Source: Scalindua sp964344685 (GTDB taxonomy: Bacteria > Planctomycetota > Brocadiia > Brocadiales > Scalinduaceae). From it: a stretch of DNA of 64,000 nt. Both the position numbers and the translations under genes were made by a program. The notes under the pieces are model-generated. The model searched no databases. It was not told where the DNA came from and saw nothing but the letters and a program-made list of their open reading frames with translations. Shown here in pieces: positions 27,334 through 36,810 of this stretch; positions within the stretch are counted from its first letter, which is position 1; each line of letters starts with the position of its first letter. The stretch is taken from the NCBI GenBank assembly GCA_964344685.1, contig CAYFOK010000001.1:248001-312000 (forward strand), in the 5' to 3' direction.

Positions 27334-28431
27334 TTATCTGTATTTTATCCTCAGTATCAGAGATTGAATTGGGATTCCTATAAGGTTCATCAGTAGTATA
27401 GCATACATTATGCCTTCCGGTATCGGTGTGAAGCTTCTGATTACTACCGTTATAAGACCGCAACCCACACCAAAAATCCACTTGCCTATCTGACTGTATG
27501 TAGTTGTGATTGGGTCTGTTGCCATGAAAAAAGCAGCAAAGAGGAGACCTCCACTCAGAAGCTGAAAAACAGGAGGGGCTACGGTGTTTCCAACTATCAG
27601 AGATAAAACCATGGAAAAGATAAACACGCTACCCAGGTATGCAACAGGGATTCTCCAGTTAGCGATTCTTTTAAGGCATAACCATATTCCCATTATGATA
27701 ACAGAGATCCTGCATGTCTCTCCCAGTGAGCCGGTATTTGAGCCTAACATAAGAGAAAAAAACGACGCGGTTTCACCGGTTTCCTTATAAACTGTCAGAG
27801 GTGTTGCGTGTGTTATTGCATCCACTCCATGAATTAGAGACTGGGCGGTTGGCATACCGCTGAACGGTTCCTGCCATCCGGTGACTACTATGGAGGGAAA
27901 GCATATTGTCAGCAACAGGCGTCCTAACAGGGCGGGGTTAACAATATTATGTCCAACTCCACCGAGTATATTCCTGAACAGTATACTTATGGCCGCACCT
28001 GCTCCAATAAGCCAGAGAGGTGCCTGCGGCGGTAATAACGCCGGGATAAAGAGGCAGGTTACAAACCCTCCTTCATTAATTCTCTCTTCTCTGGCCAGTA
28101 CCACCCATATTACGTCAACTACAAATACACCGATACCTAATGAGACAATAAGCTTGGGTACAACACATAGAAAACCATAAAAGTATATTGCGGGTGCAAC
28201 CCATCCAAAAAACAGTGCCACAAGGACAGCTCCCATGTATTGCTTGACATCTACATTGCTCCGAATGTACGGTGGACTCTTCGCTGTGTCTTTTGTGCTT
28301 CTGATCAAACCGTCACATGCTTCAAACAGCGCACCGAATAGAAAATTTACCTTTGGGCGTGATTGAACAAAATTTTCTGCCCTGTTCAGGTTATTATTTA
28401 AAGCTGTCTCAATACTTTTGGATATTTTCAT
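27334..28431 (-). CDS. nqrB: NqrB/RnfD-like membrane subunit
   Basis: A 365-residue integral membrane protein with about ten helices. It shows the NqrB/RnfD marks GVGHNIVNPALLGRLLL and the covalent FMN site region DAITHATPLTV, where the second threonine of the HATPLT stretch corresponds to the flavinylated residue. In NQR and RNF this subunit carries FMN and helps couple electron flow to ion transport. It follows the A/C-type subunit by two bases and is followed by nqrC by two bases, so the operon is tightly packed. Length matches RnfD or NqrB. Confidence 0.9.
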   Translation of the reverse strand: MKISKSIETALNNNLNRAENFVQSRPKVNFLFGALFEACDGLIRSTKDTAKSPPYIRSNVDVKQYMGAVLVALFFGWVAPAIYFYGFLCVVPKLIVSLGIGVFVVDVIWVVLAREERINEGGFVTCLFIPALLPPQAPLWLIGAGAAISILFRNILGGVGHNIVNPALLGRLLLTICFPSIVVTGWQEPFSGMPTAQSLIHGVDAITHATPLTVYKETGETASFFSLMLGSNTGSLGETCRISVIIMGIWLCLKRIANWRIPVAYLGSVFIFSMVLSLIVGNTVAPPVFQLLSGGLLFAAFFMATDPITTTYSQIGKWIFGVGCGLITVVIRSFTPIPEGIMYAILLMNLIGIPIQSLILRIKYR

Positions 28432-28433
28432 TT

Positions 28434-29447
28434 TTATTTGTTTTCTGACTTACATTCTCTAATTACCTGAAGCAGTTCCAGTTTTGAAGGGCATATAAAA
28501 CTGCAGAGCCCGCATTCAATACATTTTTCCAGTGCATAGGTTCGTGCCTTCTGTTTCTCGCCGCGTGAATAACTATGCCAGTAAAGGGCCGGTTCAAGAT
28601 TTACCGGGCAGATATCGTCACAGTAGTTGCAGTATACACATCGTCTCAATTCTCCCATGAGGCTAGTTGTAGATCGTAGCTCATTTGTCCTCATGTAAGG
28701 GAAAGGCGTCTTATAATCTCTCTCCTCCATCACTACAATATTCTTTACGGACCAGCCAACTGATTGAGACAAATCTTCAACCTCTGTACCGTTCAGAGGT
28801 CCGTCAAAAAAGACACGATATTTGATATCAGTTCTGATATATTTTTTTAAAACAGTTTCAACAGGAGTACCGGGTTTTATCTTTAGTATCCTGTTTTCAT
28901 TTAAGCCTGTTCCGGAGATAGGTATGAGACGTACTCTGTCTTCTTTCTTTAGTATATAATGTTCATAAATGCCGGCGACGGATTGGGGTTCTAATAAAAG
29001 AATTCCATGATTAATTGTATTCTCACCAAAGGTGGTCTTGACTCCAAGAATGCTTTTTATAATCAGCACTGGTGCATCATAAGGATAAACAGGTTTCATG
29101 CTATATGTATGCAGCCATTCATGCTTTTTCCCATAACGAATTAAGTCATTAATGAGATCATCTTCACGGCGGTTAACAACAATGCAGCACCGTGAGTCAG
29201 GAAAGAATTCAGACCTTACTTTCTCCAGCCTGTGTAAAAAAGTTATTGATTTGTCTTTGAGGATAGCCCAATGAGGAAGTGCCCATGGTTCTGTAGGGCA
29301 GAAATTTATTATAATGTGTTCAACTTTTTTATCAGGGAAGGAGAAACTGAAATTTTCTGTCTGGCCGCTATACCTTACTGATACGATGTCTTCGGCAAAC
29401 TCAGTTGGATATGCCTTTATGAGATTAAAACCTTTTTTGTATGCCAT
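28434..29447 (-). CDS. RnfC/NqrA-type subunit with two 4Fe-4S clusters
   Basis: First gene of the operon. The 337-residue protein has a central part like the Nuo51/RnfC FMN-SLBB region (VYPYDAPVLIIKSILG, LLEPQSVAGIYEHY, IKPGTPVETVLKKYI) and ends with two ferredoxin motifs, C270-C273-C276-C280 and C309-C312-C315-C319. NqrA itself has no clusters, while RnfC has them but is longer and carries a fuller N-terminus, so this looks like a shortened RnfC standing in the NqrA position. No RnfB is present. Its role as electron entry or relay from NqrF is an inference. The start ATG at 29447 has a weak ribosome site. Confidence 0.8.
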   Translation of the reverse strand: MAYKKGFNLIKAYPTEFAEDIVSVRYSGQTENFSFSFPDKKVEHIIINFCPTEPWALPHWAILKDKSITFLHRLEKVRSEFFPDSRCCIVVNRREDDLINDLIRYGKKHEWLHTYSMKPVYPYDAPVLIIKSILGVKTTFGENTINHGILLLEPQSVAGIYEHYILKKEDRVRLIPISGTGLNENRILKIKPGTPVETVLKKYIRTDIKYRVFFDGPLNGTEVEDLSQSVGWSVKNIVVMEERDYKTPFPYMRTNELRSTTSLMGELRRCVYCNYCDDICPVNLEPALYWHSYSRGEKQKARTYALEKCIECGLCSFICPSKLELLQVIRECKSENK

Positions 29448-29697
29448 ATTAAGTTAGCTTATTTCCCATATGTGTTTAATTTTCCATTATATCCTGTTTA
29501 AATATGAATTTCAATTTTATGTTGAATAATTATCAATGCAGAATAGCATTACTTAAAAGGTGCTCTACAGCCGGGTGACTATTAAGAATACCCTTGCAAC
29601 AGGTCAGATAATCTATAAAATTCGTTACTATACAAAAGATATAATCACTTGTCAGGAGTAATAATCAACTTTGTTTTTTCTGTTCAGGAGATAATGG

Positions 29698-30129
29698 ATG
29701 AGCAAATACATATCGTTTATCTTACTTAGCATAATTTGCATGACCATCATCCCGTCAAACATTTCATATGCAGATGATATTTCGGCTATTACAGAAGATG
29801 GCAGAGGTGTAGTCCTTCACGATGATGGGACCTGGGAGTTTGCTGATTTATCAAAACCTGTTGAGTTGACGGAGGAACAAGCGGTGGAGATTGTTAAAAA
29901 TATGCCGTGTTCAAGAGGAGGGACTGTAGACCGGTTTCTGATTAAAAAGACAGGAATTCCATCAATAGAAGATCTGGGTTGGCATGTGCACAAAAAGGAA
30001 GACGGTTTTGAAGTGATACGGTTATTATTGACCAGAAAGAAAATTGAGTCCAAATATAGATGGCATGTTTACAAATCCGGAAAAGTGAAGCCACTTAATG
30101 CGAAAGCAATCGGAATTACTAAGGAGTAG
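29698..30129 (+). CDS. Small secreted protein of unknown function (DUF3157-like start)
   Basis: A 143-residue exported protein. The signal peptide is residues 1-25 (ending NISYADD). The mature start ITEDGRGVVLHDDGTWEF is a pattern found in small bacterial secreted proteins. A single cysteine occurs in MPCSRGG. CAGGAG sits seven bases before the ATG. It stands alone, divergent from the NQR/RNF operon. I cannot assign a function. Confidence 0.65.
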   Translation: MSKYISFILLSIICMTIIPSNISYADDISAITEDGRGVVLHDDGTWEFADLSKPVELTEEQAVEIVKNMPCSRGGTVDRFLIKKTGIPSIEDLGWHVHKKEDGFEVIRLLLTRKKIESKYRWHVYKSGKVKPLNAKAIGITKE

Positions 30130-30397
30130 AATATAACTCAGCTTTTTAATCAAATAGAAATAGTGTTTATTAAATTGAGAAGATACAAGACTTTTTTAAT
30201 ACAAAATGAAAAGAATCTACACTAATTTAAATATAGTCTGCAATATCCCTGTGTATCCTTATTTTATCTTATTCAGAAATCATCTATAGTTGCAACTCTT
30301 GTTATTTAAATGAATTACAATAATTTTGTTAACATAATCACTCTGTTGCCGATAAGTTAATATATAGTGATAAGTTAGATTTCAGGAGATTTTTAAG

Positions 30398-30766
30398 ATG
30401 AGATTTGGGGAATATTTGATTAGTAAAGGTGTAATAGACAGGGAGGATTTGGATGTAGCGCTTAAGCTTCAAACTGAAAAAAGCCTGAGACTGGGAGTAT
30501 TGGCTGTAGAAGATGGCCTTTTAACTGAGCAGCAGTTAAGCGCTATACTGGACCGTCAGAGAGAGGCTGAGGATACAGGCTTGTTTGGAGAAATAGCAGT
30601 TAATATGAATCTCTTAAGCAAAGAACAGGTTAATCAGCTTTTAGATAAGCAAAAGGAGTATGACAAGATAATTGGCCAGATATTGGTACTATCTGGAGCC
30701 ATCAGCAGAAATGAAAAGGAGAAGGAGTTAGATCTCTTTTATAAAACGATAGATAAACACAATTAG
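30398..30766 (+). CDS. Small protein with two T2SSE-N/MshEN-like repeats
   Basis: A 122-residue soluble helical protein. It contains two copies of the GLL(T/S)xEQLxxxLDxQ helix pair (LTEQQLSAILDRQREA and LSKEQVNQLLDKQKEY), preceded by FGEYLISKGVIDREDLDVAL. This is the pattern of the N-terminal domain of type II secretion and type IV pilus ATPases (MshEN), which in some proteins binds cyclic-di-GMP. No ATPase domain follows. CAGGAG precedes the ATG. Regulation of a pilus or secretion system is possible; no such system is nearby. Confidence 0.7.
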   Translation: MRFGEYLISKGVIDREDLDVALKLQTEKSLRLGVLAVEDGLLTEQQLSAILDRQREAEDTGLFGEIAVNMNLLSKEQVNQLLDKQKEYDKIIGQILVLSGAISRNEKEKELDLFYKTIDKHN

Positions 30767-31519
30767 GTCTCTCACCTGCTATCCCCATAGTTATTTATAA
30801 ATGATAGTTTAAGAATTCAGTTCAAGAGGATCATATTCAATAATGAAAGCGTATAAAATGGTGCTATGAATAGATACTGCTCCATCCTAAAACTACCAAA
30901 TCTAATTAATACCCTCTTTTTTACCCATTTTTATACCCTTACACTCAATTCTGCAAGTTATTAAGCAGAAGTCTATTTCACCGGACATTATTCAAAAAGC
31001 ACTATTTTCATGAGATTTTGTAGTGATGTGCGCCTATTTTGAACAATTGGAGATGCGAATAAATTTCGTTCAAAATCTCATCCCCCACAGAACAATAAAA
31101 AATTACATTTAAGCCCGCTGAGCAGTAATCTGTACATGGAAAATCCAATAGCACAAGCCTTGATAGACTACTTTATCGTAAGGTTCAGAGAGTATTAAGG
31201 AGTAGCTTGAATCACATCTAAAATGCACTTGCAATCATACACTGCGTATGCTAGCTTACGCAAAATTAACATGAAAAAACAGGTATAAAGTAGGTATTTT
31301 TTATACCTACTATCCTAAATGGGTATAAGAGTTATTCTTTTGAATATATGATATCTATTACTTTAATAGTATGGCATATCTGCTGGTGTTTTAAGGTACT
31401 AAATCAAAAATTAAAATAGAACTTTTTCTGATGCAGGAGTTGTGGTAACCGCCGAATTCACTATGGAATTAAAGTGGTCTGCTCAGATAAATTTTACTTT
31501 AAAAGGAAGGTGGGTGAAA
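30767..31519. other. Long intergenic region with inverted repeats upstream of the export operon
   Basis: About 750 bases without a supported gene. An 11-base inverted repeat ATGAGATTTTG/CAAAATCTCAT lies at 31010-31020 and 31071-31081; inside it ATTTTGAAC/GTTCAAAAT (31035-31043, 31068-31076) also pairs. A short frame ending near 31199 (MENPIAQALIDYF...) might be the tail of a decayed gene, but there is no support beyond its being open. The palindrome at 31289-31311 lies nearer the operon. Otherwise nothing recognisable. Confidence 0.45.
31289..31311. promoter_or_regulatory. Perfect inverted repeat upstream of the lolA-like/RND operon
   Basis: AGTAGGTAT at 31289-31297 pairs with ATACCTACT at 31303-31311 around a TTTTT loop. 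Flanking GGTATAAAG and GGGTATAAG add weaker related half sites. Nine-base symmetric sites in non-coding DNA about 210 bases before an operon are typical of dimeric repressor operators, although a hairpin or terminator is also possible. Confidence 0.4.
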
Positions 31520-32350
31520 ATGAATTTTAGAAATTTTGCTGTGGTTTTTCTGATGGGTGTTTTCTTCTTTACGATTAACGCTGTTCCTTCATTTGCGGAT
31601 CCTTCGGAAGGCGAGCTGACAGGTCGGCAAATTATGGAGAAGCAGAAAGAGTTGCATAAAGTATCGAGTGAGTTTGAATCCCAGAAAATGGTTTTAGTGG
31701 ATAAGTCTGGAACCAAAGAGACCAGGGATGTGCGTCGTTATATACAGGAACAGGAAGAAACAGATGTCTTCAGATCCTTAATTGTATTTTTACAGCCTCC
31801 TGATATCAAGGGAACTGCTTTACTTAACTGGCAACATAAAGACCAGTCCGATGATCAATGGCTTTATCTTCCCGCTCAAGGAAAGATGCAGCGTATTGCA
31901 AAGGGTGGGGGGAGAAATTATTTCATGGGAACTGATTTTACTTATGAAGATATGCAGAGTGAAGAATTTGACGATTACACTTACACACTTTTGAGAGAAG
32001 AACCTATCGCAGATGAAGGTGACTGCTATGTAGTGGAGGCTCTTCCGGCCACTAAGGAAAAACAGCGAGGATCCGGATATAGTAAGAGAATCATGTGGTT
32101 AAGAAAGGATATCTTTATAACGGTGAAGGTTGAGTTCTATGACAGAAGAAAAAAATTGATCAAAACACAAACCAACAGTGCCTTTGAAAATGTAAAAGGG
32201 ACCATCTGGCGAGCCAAGAAGACCCTCATGGATAATATTAAGGTACAGCATAAGACAGCGATTATGGTTGTAAAGAGAACGGTTAATGAAGAGATACCGG
32301 CTAAGACTTTTACAGAGCGTTTTATTTTAAAGGGTGAGCATACCCAGTAA
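31520..32350 (+). CDS. LolA-like outer membrane lipoprotein-sorting protein
   Basis: A 276-residue periplasmic protein of the LolA/LolB-like fold that accompanies RND transporters. The start at 31520 follows a strong AAGGAAGGTGG; upstream in-frame starts give an unusual N-terminus. The signal peptide runs to about residue 26 (SFADP). The body shows ETRDVRRYIQE, DIKGTALLNWQHKDQSDDQW, and LYLPAQGKMQRI, typical of the family (DUF4292-like/outer membrane lipoprotein-sorting protein). It is the first of three genes with the RND pump and a beta-barrel protein, so it likely chaperones the hydrophobic cargo in the periplasm. Confidence 0.84.
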   Translation: MNFRNFAVVFLMGVFFFTINAVPSFADPSEGELTGRQIMEKQKELHKVSSEFESQKMVLVDKSGTKETRDVRRYIQEQEETDVFRSLIVFLQPPDIKGTALLNWQHKDQSDDQWLYLPAQGKMQRIAKGGGRNYFMGTDFTYEDMQSEEFDDYTYTLLREEPIADEGDCYVVEALPATKEKQRGSGYSKRIMWLRKDIFITVKVEFYDRRKKLIKTQTNSAFENVKGTIWRAKKTLMDNIKVQHKTAIMVVKRTVNEEIPAKTFTERFILKGEHTQ

Positions 32351-32465
32351 AAGATGGTATTCATACCAACTTTAAGCTGTGTTTACGAAGTAAACAGGCT
32401 TTTTGATTATAAGTGTCAGCTTTTTCCTGCAGATTTGGGGTCTATATAACGGAGAGAAGTACTAA

Positions 32466-35228
32466 ATGAAAAAAATAGAATCGGTTATTACGTGGAGCAG
32501 GCTGCACCCGGTTATTGTGGCCATTGTTGCAGGGATTATTACAGCCTTTTTTGCTTATCAATTGCCCAAGATTCGAGTAGACGCTTCTGCTTCACGAATG
32601 ATGGTAAAAGATGACCCTAATCGGGTTTTCTATGAAGAAACGATAGAGACATTTGGCTCAGACAATACAACGGTTATCTATGTTAAGGATGAACAACTTT
32701 TCACCTTTGAAAAGCTACTAGCTATTGAAGAGGTTTTTTATGCATTATATGATGTGCCAGGGGTTACTCGTGTTAATGGTCTTTATACAGTAAAGAACTT
32801 TAAGGGAATGGACGGTTATCTGGACACGAATCCCTTACTAGACCCTATTCCTGAAGAGCAGGAAGAGCTCGATGTCGCCAGGAAGGATGCGATCAACAGT
32901 CCGCTAATGCTGGGTTCTATGATTTCTGAAGATGGCAAGGTGATGGCCATCTCTGTAATTGCGGAGCCTGTCAAAGGCGATGACGACTTCGATAAAAACT
33001 TTTCAACAGCTATAGACGAAGTAATTGCTCCCTTGAAAGACAAAGTAGATGAAGTTTTTCAAATTGGAACACCACTCACTCGCCGCTCAATCATTTATAA
33101 TATCCTGGATGATCAGATGACACTCGTCCCAATGGCAGTTGCTATCTTATTAGTGCTCCTGGTGGTTGGCCTGAGATCTTTTAATGGGGCTATTATTCCG
33201 GTGATTACGGGGGGAGTATCGGTTATCTGGGCGGTGGGTTTTATGATCCTTATGGGAATTCCCATTCAAGTACTGACCGTGATCATGCCATGTCTTGTTC
33301 TGGTGCTTGGCGCCACGGAAGATATGCACATTATTTCAGAATATTTTAACGGAATTGAGGAAGGAAATACTAAACTTAAGGCAATCGACTATATGTCTCG
33401 TAAAGTATCAACAGCAATTGTGTTGACGGCACTGACAACTTTTTTAGGGTTTGCTTCGATTATTCTAAATGACATAACCCTTTTAAAAGAGTTTGGTATT
33501 GCATCCACCTTCGGCCTTTTTGTAAATTTCTGGATCACCATAACTATTGTTCCTGCATGCTTAAGGTTTTTCGGGGAATCCAAGAGCCCATTTAGGAAAA
33601 AACACCAGGAGGGAGAAGATGGAGGGAAATTCTTTAAGTGGATGGCTGAGAAATCCATTCGTATCGTTAATACCAAAAAGAGACTTGCATTGATTGTTTA
33701 TTGTGTATTAGTGTTGATTAGTTGTTATGGCATAACAGTGATCAAGGTGGATAACGATCTGTTAGGCTATTTTAAGGCAAGTTCAGATATTAGAGTCAAG
33801 GCTGATATACTACATGAAGATCTGGCAGGAGCTCAAACTTTCTACATTGCCTTAAAAGCTCATGAACATGATAAAGGGGCTTTCAAAAAATCTGAAGTAC
33901 TAAAAAAGATTTTTGCCGTTCAGGACTATATTGATAGTTCCGGTGATTTTGACAATTCTGTCTCTTTAGCTAATAACATAGCACTTGTGAATCGTGAGAT
34001 GAGTGGTGGAACTCGGGATAAATACCTTATTCCTGATAAAGACGAACTGGTTTCACAATACCTTCTCTTTTTTACCAGAGATGATATAGACCGTTACGTA
34101 TCTTCTGATTATTCGGAAGCCAATATTGTTGTCCGTCACAATTTAAGTTCCTCTTATGATCTTAAAATTGCCTTGAACAAATTAACTGAAGTTCTAAAAA
34201 AGCAGTTTGACGGAACTGAAATCCAATTTCGGTATACGAGTGAGAGTATTCTCATTAATACTGCGGCTGAAAGTATCGCTGTGGGGCAGGTGCAGTCACT
34301 GGGACTTATGGGCTTTATTATTTTCGTCATTATGTGTGTTTTGTTTGTAAATGTAAAGGCTGGGTTTTTGTCATTGGTTCCCAATCTATTTCCAATCGTA
34401 CTGCTTTACGGGGTAATGGGGATTTTTGATGTCCCATTGAACCCGGGTACTGCCATGATTGCTGCGATTGCTATCGGTATTGCCGTAGATGATACTATCC
34501 ACTTTATGGTTCGATATAACGCAGAGATGAGAATACTTAACGATCAAACCAAAGCAATGGAGAGTTCTATCAGGGAAGAAACCCGCCCGGTGCTTACAAC
34601 TTCTATTGCGCTGGCTCTTGGTTTTGCTTCCCTTGGGTTTTCGAATTTTGTGCCTTTGATTTACTTTGGACTTTTATCAGCCATGGTGATGATGTTGGCC
34701 CTGATGTCAGATATGTTTATCACTCCAATGCTTCTGGTTTCCACGAAACTCATTACCATTTATGATATGTTGGCCTTGAAGTTGAGAGAGGCAGTAATCA
34801 AAGAATCACCTCTTTTTAGGAATATGAGTAAGTGGCAGAGCAAAAAAATTGTTCTACTGGCTCATAGTAAGGTCTTCAATAAAGGAGACTTTATTATTAA
34901 ACAGGGGACAAGAGAGAGGACCATGTATTTGATTTTAGACGGTTCGGTGCAAGTGGAGTCCACAGGAGCGGACGGCTACAAGACGGTTTTTAAAGAGCTC
35001 CAGAGTGGAGAGGTTTTTGGAGAGATTGCTCTGGTAGACGAGGTTGAAAGAACTGCTGATGTTGTTGCCCTTGGAGATGATACTCAAGTGATTGAGATCG
35101 ATTGGAAATCTTTAGAGCGGATAAGAAAAATTTTCCCCCATCTGGCCAGCCAGCTCTTTTTAAACATATCCAGAATATTGGGTGGGCGTTTGGCTGCTAT
35201 GGATACTGCAAAGGAAGCCAGTCATTGA
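32466..35228 (+). CDS. RND/MMPL-family transporter fused to a cyclic-nucleotide-binding domain
   Basis: A 920-residue membrane protein. The N-terminal 770 residues have the RND layout: helix 1 at about 14-31, a periplasmic loop, helices 2-6 with VLGATEDMHIISEYF in the sensor/SSD region, a second loop, and helices 7-12 with IAVDDTIHFMVRYN. This architecture is that of the MMPL/HpnN-type lipid exporters. The last 130 residues form a Crp-like cyclic-nucleotide-binding domain with a phosphate-binding cassette FGEIALVDEVERTADV (851-866; E853, R862, T863). GGAGAG precedes the ATG. It is co-operonic with the LolA-like and beta-barrel genes. The ligand and cargo are unknown. Confidence 0.87.
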   Translation: MKKIESVITWSRLHPVIVAIVAGIITAFFAYQLPKIRVDASASRMMVKDDPNRVFYEETIETFGSDNTTVIYVKDEQLFTFEKLLAIEEVFYALYDVPGVTRVNGLYTVKNFKGMDGYLDTNPLLDPIPEEQEELDVARKDAINSPLMLGSMISEDGKVMAISVIAEPVKGDDDFDKNFSTAIDEVIAPLKDKVDEVFQIGTPLTRRSIIYNILDDQMTLVPMAVAILLVLLVVGLRSFNGAIIPVITGGVSVIWAVGFMILMGIPIQVLTVIMPCLVLVLGATEDMHIISEYFNGIEEGNTKLKAIDYMSRKVSTAIVLTALTTFLGFASIILNDITLLKEFGIASTFGLFVNFWITITIVPACLRFFGESKSPFRKKHQEGEDGGKFFKWMAEKSIRIVNTKKRLALIVYCVLVLISCYGITVIKVDNDLLGYFKASSDIRVKADILHEDLAGAQTFYIALKAHEHDKGAFKKSEVLKKIFAVQDYIDSSGDFDNSVSLANNIALVNREMSGGTRDKYLIPDKDELVSQYLLFFTRDDIDRYVSSDYSEANIVVRHNLSSSYDLKIALNKLTEVLKKQFDGTEIQFRYTSESILINTAAESIAVGQVQSLGLMGFIIFVIMCVLFVNVKAGFLSLVPNLFPIVLLYGVMGIFDVPLNPGTAMIAAIAIGIAVDDTIHFMVRYNAEMRILNDQTKAMESSIREETRPVLTTSIALALGFASLGFSNFVPLIYFGLLSAMVMMLALMSDMFITPMLLVSTKLITIYDMLALKLREAVIKESPLFRNMSKWQSKKIVLLAHSKVFNKGDFIIKQGTRERTMYLILDGSVQVESTGADGYKTVFKELQSGEVFGEIALVDEVERTADVVALGDDTQVIEIDWKSLERIRKIFPHLASQLFLNISRILGGRLAAMDTAKEASH

Positions 35229-36649
35229 TGTTTTGCTTATTTAATTATAGGAGATTTTTTCTAGCTATAGGGTTTTTCTTTGCCTTTTTGTTTGTTTATG
35301 TTACCCCTATTTCATTAGCAGATGAATTTGACGATCTTTTTAGTGATATAGTCACAGAAGAAGCTCCTCCCGAAAAGAAAAGCATATGGAAGGATTTGAT
35401 TGATAATTCCAATTTCAAACTTTCACTGCGTTCCATGGCGCATTATGAAAATGCAACCTCAAGACCGGATTTTGATGAAAAATCCATGTTTTTTGATGAA
35501 AGGCTTTTTTATGATACCAAGCTAAAGAGGGGAAAAAACCTTTTTAGTCTGGCTATGTGGTTTGAATTTGGTAATCAAAAAGCCACTTATAGAGGAGTTG
35601 GTGATTTCCCGGAAGACCGCGATGATACCAGGCGGCATGTAGAGTTTAATGAGATTAATTGGGTGAGAAGCTGGGATGATTTTGATATAACCCTTGGAAA
35701 AAAGGTTTATAAGGCTGGGATATGTGCTATCTATTCTCCTTCAGATCGTATTAGCCCCAAAGGGCTCAATGATCCTTTCAACCCCAGGGAGCTTGGTACC
35801 TGGCTGGCCAAGGTAGATTTTTTCAAGGGAAACACGACTTATTCATTAACTGTTATTCCTTACTTTACTCCTCTAAAAAGGCCTCATACCAGTTCAAGGT
35901 GGTCAGGTGTGGGTGGTTCTACTTTTAGCTTAGAATCTCTAATCCCAAATGATCTTCCTACGTCTAATGTAACGACTACTTCAGGTGAAAGGTTTCCAAG
36001 AAGAACATTGAAAAACGTACAAGGCATTTTTAAGGTGAAGACAACGGTGAAGGGTTGGGATTTTTTCCTGCAAGCTTTTCATGGACCAAACTTTTTCCCA
36101 GTGCTTACTCAACAGTCTACAAACAATTTTCTAACTGAGAAGGTACGTGTGGGGCATTATAGTACCGGATTTTCGACGACTTACAAAAAGTTGGAATTCC
36201 ACGGTGAGGGGCTCTATCAATTGGCATATGCCAGTAAAGACGATAATTATGTCAATTTTGTCTTTGGCAGCACCTTAACAATGGATGAGTGGGTTAAGCA
36301 CATTGGTTTAGAGCAGATAGATTTTACGGCAGAATTCTCTAAGGAAGAGATCTTGGCAAAACAGACACATACCGGTTATGTTGCCAGCTCAGAAGAATCG
36401 CGTATTGCAAGAGACCTTGTATTCACTCGTGCTGTTTTTAAATATAGTGAAAACTTAAGGCTGGCCGCTGGATTTAATTATGACTTTGATGAGAGGGGCC
36501 ATATTGATATGGCCGGATTTGAATATAAGGTGAGGCCTGGTTTGATTCTTAAAATGAATACAGAATTTTATAATGGTAAAAAAGATACCCACTATGGTCA
36601 ATTTCGTGAAAACGATAGATTGGTTACCGTTATAGAGTATTCTTTTTAA
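35228..36649 (+). CDS. Outer membrane beta-barrel protein of the RND operon (DUF1302-like)
   Basis: A 473-residue outer membrane protein. The ATG at 35228 shares a base with the RND stop, and an open frame upstream of it is inside the RND gene, so I take this start. A signal peptide (FFLAIGFFFAFLFVYV, then ISLADEF) precedes alternating aromatic/polar strands such as RLFYDTKLKRG, LFSLAMWFEFGNQ and FDITLGKKVY, ending in the barrel signature VIEYSF with terminal Phe. The family often sits beside RND/MMPL pumps and LolA-like proteins. I infer it forms the outer-membrane channel for the exported lipid or hydrophobic compound. Confidence 0.78.
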   Translation: MFCLFNYRRFFLAIGFFFAFLFVYVTPISLADEFDDLFSDIVTEEAPPEKKSIWKDLIDNSNFKLSLRSMAHYENATSRPDFDEKSMFFDERLFYDTKLKRGKNLFSLAMWFEFGNQKATYRGVGDFPEDRDDTRRHVEFNEINWVRSWDDFDITLGKKVYKAGICAIYSPSDRISPKGLNDPFNPRELGTWLAKVDFFKGNTTYSLTVIPYFTPLKRPHTSSRWSGVGGSTFSLESLIPNDLPTSNVTTTSGERFPRRTLKNVQGIFKVKTTVKGWDFFLQAFHGPNFFPVLTQQSTNNFLTEKVRVGHYSTGFSTTYKKLEFHGEGLYQLAYASKDDNYVNFVFGSTLTMDEWVKHIGLEQIDFTAEFSKEEILAKQTHTGYVASSEESRIARDLVFTRAVFKYSENLRLAAGFNYDFDERGHIDMAGFEYKVRPGLILKMNTEFYNGKKDTHYGQFRENDRLVTVIEYSF

Positions 36650-36810
36650 TAGTTCTTTCAGGCTGGAATCCAACAAAAAAATCTGAAGTTCTGGATCAAA
36701 ATGGAAATAAATAAAACTTGATTCTGAACGGTTACAGATATAATATTGAGTATATAGGGATTGTACGGTAAACTTATTTTTCTCTTTTTACCTTATTTTA
36801 GGAGATTACT

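Noticed and set aside
30767..31519. Possible decayed gene ending near 31199
   Set aside because: Only a short open stretch can be read, with stops upstream and no family resemblance.
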